Shown here piece after piece: positions 5,443 through 7,811 of a stretch of DNA of 7,811 nucleotides (position 1 is its first letter; each line of letters opens with the position of its first letter). Location: assembly GCA_028065135.1 (NCBI GenBank), contig JAPTWR010000026.1, positions 1 through 7,811 of the forward strand, given 5' to 3'. The stretch comes from Acidithiobacillus sp. Lineage in GTDB: Bacteria > Pseudomonadota > Gammaproteobacteria > Acidithiobacillales > Acidithiobacillaceae. The notes under the pieces are model-generated. The model was not told the origin of the DNA. It did no database searches and saw nothing but the letters and a program-made list of their open reading frames with translations. Both the position numbers and the translations under genes were made by a program.

Positions 5443-5988
5443 ATGGATCGTCATATCATAAAGTCACGTTGTTCGATCTGCCACGGCATCGTGTACGCCG
5501 ATCAGGGTTACCATGGCATTTCCGAGGACCATTATGATTGTCACACCGGCGGAAAGCACGACGTTGACGTGAAAGAGTCTGTGCAAAATGCTATCGCAAA
5601 GGGCGATAAAGCTATGAGCGCCTTGCTGGGAGAGGTTGGTCTATCGCCCCAAAAGCCGAAGAAACCGAGAGCAAGAGCGGGAACCGGCGCGTTGGCGCAA
5701 CACGTAAAGCAGTTGGTAATTAATGCTGTTGAAGCGAAGTCAGGACAGCGCGTGGCTCGTGCAAGTCTTTGGCTACAGGACGGCGACTATCGGGGGCCGA
5801 AGTGGGATCTGGATAGCTGGGGTGTGGATGCCGTCATAGGTACCGGAAACATTATGGTTTGTTGCAGCAGCCTGGCTGCAATGGGTGATTATCGACGGTG
5901 CAAAACGGTGCATCTGGGGCACGATGATATCCACGATAAAGGCTTACACTATGATATTTCCGTACCAAAGGAGCAAACAAAACTATGA
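5443..5988 (+). CDS. Cys/His-rich hypothetical protein, copy B
   Basis: 181 aa, paralogue of 1798-2334. It keeps C10-x2-C13-H14 and H30-x2-C33-H34, KGDKAMSALLGEVGL, AGTGALAQHVKQLV, GDYRG-x-KWDLDSW, CCSSLA and DYRRCKTV followed by LGHDDIH; gaps are a three-residue insertion in the basic linker (QKPKKPR) and two residues before CCSS. The N terminus is five residues shorter and the tail after residue 164 is unrelated to copy A. Start ATG 5443 has AAAGGA at 5431-5436. Unlike copy A, which is third in its operon, it is the first gene behind its promoter. The retained Cys/His residues across two diverging copies suggest they are functionally constrained, most simply as metal ligands, but the function is unknown. 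It overlaps the next gene by 4 nt. Confidence 0.85.
   Translation: MDRHIIKSRCSICHGIVYADQGYHGISEDHYDCHTGGKHDVDVKESVQNAIAKGDKAMSALLGEVGLSPQKPKKPRARAGTGALAQHVKQLVINAVEAKSGQRVARASLWLQDGDYRGPKWDLDSWGVDAVIGTGNIMVCCSSLAAMGDYRRCKTVHLGHDDIHDKGLHYDISVPKEQTKL
5449..5934 (+). repeat. Long direct repeat, copy B (paralogous coding repeat)
   Basis: Partner of 1819-2289, same orientation. With the operator repeat 15-70 nt upstream, the duplicated unit may originally have included the control region; in the first locus the 40-aa and 96-aa genes now stand between operator and repeat. Confidence 0.8.
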
Positions 5989-6221
5989 ACGTGCGTACCG
6001 TAAGATTAGTGTCGTTAACTGGTGCTTGCCTGGTCGCCATAGTATTGTTTTTGATTTTACGGTCAGTCGATCACTATTCGATTTTCACATCTCTGTTTGT
6101 TGCCGTCCTTGGGCTTTTTGGTTTTACCTTCCCTTGGTTTCTCGCTGGGAAAATGGCTGTTGAATACGAAATCATGCGAGAGAAACAAAGGTTAGACAAG
6201 GAAGCAGCCGATCATGAGTGA
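5985..6221 (+). CDS. Small membrane protein, two predicted helices
   Basis: 78 aa. Two hydrophobic segments, about 7-26 (LVSLTGACLVAIVLFLILRS) and about 33-54 (IFTSLFVAVLGLFGFTFPWF), are joined by a short loop, followed by a charged cytoplasmic-type tail (EYEIMREKQRLDKEAADHE). The positive N terminus (MNVRTVR) and charged C terminus suggest both ends are in the cytoplasm with a short external hairpin. It is placed in the inner membrane by inference. ATG 5985 overlaps the stop of copy B (ATGA), with AAAGGAG at 5967-5973 upstream. Such proteins in phage early regions can be superinfection-exclusion, holin-like or of unknown role; the isolated position away from an endolysin argues against a holin. 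No specific family recognised. Confidence 0.75.
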   Translation: MNVRTVRLVSLTGACLVAIVLFLILRSVDHYSIFTSLFVAVLGLFGFTFPWFLAGKMAVEYEIMREKQRLDKEAADHE

Positions 6222-6639
6222 CAAAACACGAGGCATGTCTATGTGTGATTACGAAGGCCGTGACTTTGGTGCCAGCTATATCGACAGTTGCTGCATTGAC
6301 GGCTACCTGTGGGATCTCGACAGTTGCGACGAGCCTGGCGGTCCACTGTTCGACGGGGGCGATATGCCATGCCCGAAGTGCAACACGCTGGAATATCTGG
6401 AACGCGCAAAAGAAGAGGCGGAGTCCTGTGTTTCCGGTAGCGTTGCCGGCAGCAGCGGAGGGTTTGCCTACACGGGAGAAAGCATCTGGCTTGCGTCTGT
6501 GAAAAAGGCCGAATCACTGAACCCGGACGCTGCCGCAGCGGCTTTGCAGAAGATGGGTGTTGTCGAGACGCTGTTTCCGGGTGGCGGGCCGGATGGGTGT
6601 GCTGTGCAACGGTATATTTATTGCGGGGAATCAAAATGA
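6214..6639 (+). CDS. Cys-rich hypothetical protein with a putative zinc-binding N-terminal half
   Basis: 141 aa. The N-terminal half (about 11-72) is rich in cysteine: C11, C26-C27, C38, and a CPKC knuckle (53-56), with the acidic/aromatic stretch GYLWDLDSCDEPGGP between; this resembles a small zinc-ribbon-like fold. The C-terminal half (73-141) has a glycine/serine linker, an Ala-rich helix (NPDAAAAALQKMG) and a final Cys (YIYCGESK). I do not recognise a named family, though short proteins of this look occur in phage accessory regions. The start ATG 6214 overlaps the previous gene by 8 nt, with AAGGAAG at 6198-6204; the stop overlaps the next start (ATGA, 6636-6639). Its first five residues, MSDKT, are identical to those of the next gene. 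Confidence 0.75.
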   Translation: MSDKTRGMSMCDYEGRDFGASYIDSCCIDGYLWDLDSCDEPGGPLFDGGDMPCPKCNTLEYLERAKEEAESCVSGSVAGSSGGFAYTGESIWLASVKKAESLNPDAAAAALQKMGVVETLFPGGGPDGCAVQRYIYCGESK

Positions 6640-7556
6640 GTGACAAAACCGGCATCGCCTGGACCAATGCGACGTGGAATCCGGTAACCGGATGCACCAA
6701 GGTGTCCCAGGGCTGCAAGCATTGCTACGCGGAGCGCGAATGGGGCAGGCTGTCCGCGAATCCGAAAGCCACGACTTATTACGGACGGGAATTTACTGAT
6801 ATCCAGTGCCACCCCGACCGATTGACTGAAGGACCTATCCGTTGGCGGAAACCCCGGATGATCTTTGTCAACAGCATGAGCGACCTCTTCCACGAAAAAG
6901 TCCCTTTCGAGTTTATAGATGAGGTTTTTGAGGTTATTAACTGCTCACCGATGCACACGTTTCAGATCCTCACGAAACGACCGGAGAGGATGCTGGAATA
7001 CTTCCAAAGATCGGAGATTGCTTGGGCTGTTGATGATGGTCCGCTAGATAACGTCTGGCTTGGTGTTTCTGTCGAAGATCAAGTGACCGCCGACGAACGC
7101 ATTCCGCTGTTGCTCCAGACACCTGCCGCCGTGCGTTGGGTGAGCGCGGAGCCGTTGCTGAACAAGATAGATCTAACGCATCTGGAGTTGGACCCGTTTA
7201 ACTACTACAACGCTCTGACCGGTGACACCATCATGCTGGATCGCACCATCATTCCCATGGAAAACACCCTGTCGTGGGTGGTTGCCGGAGGGGAGTCAGG
7301 AAATGCTGCGCGAGCACTGGATGCACGATTCCTGTATGCGCTGGTCAGCCAGTGCAAAGATGCTGGAACGCCAATTTTTGTTAAGCAGTTGGGTTATCGG
7401 TTCATGGACCTGGATAACGCATTCTATGGTGCTGGCATTCAAACGGTGGATGGTAAAGCAAAGATGGTAAATCGCGCCGGGGCGGACTTGAACGAATGGC
7501 CGGATGGTTTGCGGGTGAGAGAGTGGCCTGTCGCCCTCAATAAAGTTTCTGTCTGA
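6636..7556 (+). CDS. Phage Gp37/Gp68 family (DUF5131) radical-SAM-like protein
   Basis: 306 aa from ATG 6636, chosen over the upstream ATG 6597 because GGGGAA (6625-6630) precedes it and it overlaps the previous stop in the ATGA pattern. Seen: the family's N-terminal WTNATWNPVTGC, with cysteines C20-x6-C27-x2-C30 (GCKHCYAE), a likely [4Fe-4S] site of the radical SAM type, then FVNSMSDLFHE (77-87), QILTKRPERM (110-119), WLGVSVE (141-147), SAEPLL (170-175), VVAGGESG (215-222), FVKQLG (248-253) and NEWPDGLRVREWP (286-298). The family occurs widely in phages and prophages and is linked by sequence to spore-photoproduct-lyase-like enzymes; its substrate is, to my knowledge, not settled. Around 184-212 there is an extra segment between conserved blocks. 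A nucleic-acid or protein modification role fits the neighbouring DNA-metabolism genes but is inference. Confidence 0.9.
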   Translation: MSDKTGIAWTNATWNPVTGCTKVSQGCKHCYAEREWGRLSANPKATTYYGREFTDIQCHPDRLTEGPIRWRKPRMIFVNSMSDLFHEKVPFEFIDEVFEVINCSPMHTFQILTKRPERMLEYFQRSEIAWAVDDGPLDNVWLGVSVEDQVTADERIPLLLQTPAAVRWVSAEPLLNKIDLTHLELDPFNYYNALTGDTIMLDRTIIPMENTLSWVVAGGESGNAARALDARFLYALVSQCKDAGTPIFVKQLGYRFMDLDNAFYGAGIQTVDGKAKMVNRAGADLNEWPDGLRVREWPVALNKVSV

Positions 7557-7575
7557 TCAGGGAATGGAGGCTGTT

Positions 7576-7811
7576 ATGGAAAACGTCATTGAAAAACAAG
7601 TGAATGTCTTGGAAAACGGACTTGACCTTGCCGCCATCGACCCACGGAATGGGCCTCAGTTCAGCCCGAATCTGTACAAGTTTCTGAAAAAGCAGGGGCG
7701 GGTCAGGGCGAGCGCTTACCGGGTTTTCCGCGATGCTGACAACGTCTTGTGGATTGGATCGCAAGATTACGGCTGGCTCCACGGCGCACGGCTTATGGGC
7801 GTGCTCTGTAA
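7576..7811 (+). CDS. Hypothetical protein, 3' end outside the window
   Basis: At least 78 codons, open to the right edge. Start ATG 7576 has a strong ribosome site, GGAGG at 7566-7570, 5 nt upstream, and follows the Gp37/Gp68 gene by 19 nt. The visible protein begins MENVIEKQVNVLENG, then SPNLYKFLKKQGRVRASAYRVFRDADNVLW and GSQDYGWLHGARL, giving a basic, aromatic segment that could bind nucleic acid; no family recognised. It is probably cotranscribed with the preceding gene. A complete reading of the 3' side is needed to name it. Confidence 0.7.
   Translation, partial: MENVIEKQVNVLENGLDLAAIDPRNGPQFSPNLYKFLKKQGRVRASAYRVFRDADNVLWIGSQDYGWLHGARLMGVLC

Noticed and set aside
5985..6221. Holin
   Set aside because: Two membrane helices and a charged tail would fit, but there is no endolysin or spanin nearby and the setting is an early DNA-metabolism region.

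Overview
The window looks like part of the early/accessory region of a tailed-phage genome or prophage, most likely from a Gram-negative, probably proteobacterial, host. The reasons are the dense one-strand packing of small genes with 1-8 nt stop/start overlaps, the lack of any structural, transport or housekeeping gene, clear sigma70-type promoters (TTGACA / TACAAT), and several families typical of phages: a deoxynucleoside monophosphate kinase, a DUF550 (MazZ-type) dNTP pyrophosphohydrolase, an orphan amino-DNA methyltransferase and a Gp37/Gp68 (DUF5131) radical-SAM-like protein. A plasmid or ICE carrying such genes cannot be excluded. All genes read on the + strand; I see no tRNA, rRNA, CRISPR array, IS element or convincing intrinsic terminator.

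Layout: (1) 1-1298, nucleotide metabolism: the 3' part of a dNMP kinase, then a 245-aa protein with an unrecognised N-terminal half and a C-terminal DUF550 domain. (2) 1331-3308, first regulated operon: a strong promoter with an inverted-repeat operator, a 40-aa gene, a 96-aa gene, a cysteine/histidine-rich 178-aa protein (copy A) and a ~318-aa unknown protein. (3) 3305-5405, a tightly coupled run: an 89-aa Cys-rich protein, a ~170-aa unknown protein whose natural start appears to be cut off by an early stop codon, and a beta-class amino-DNA methyltransferase with an N-terminal winged-helix-like domain. (4) 5389-6639, second regulated operon: a promoter and operator almost identical to the first, embedded in the 3' end of the methyltransferase gene, then copy B of the Cys/His-rich protein (181 aa, about 74% identical to copy A by hand alignment), a small two-helix membrane protein and a 141-aa Cys-rich protein. 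(5) 6636-7811: the Gp37/Gp68 protein and the start of another unknown gene that runs off the window.

How it fits together: dNMP kinase raises dNTP precursors while a DUF550 enzyme would remove particular purine dNTPs, and the methyltransferase would modify the finished DNA, so the recognisable enzymes all concern making and marking phage DNA. The most interesting feature is regulatory: two separated promoters share the same operator, each drives an operon with one copy of a duplicated, uncharacterised metal-knuckle-like protein, and both are probably controlled by one repressor encoded outside the window.
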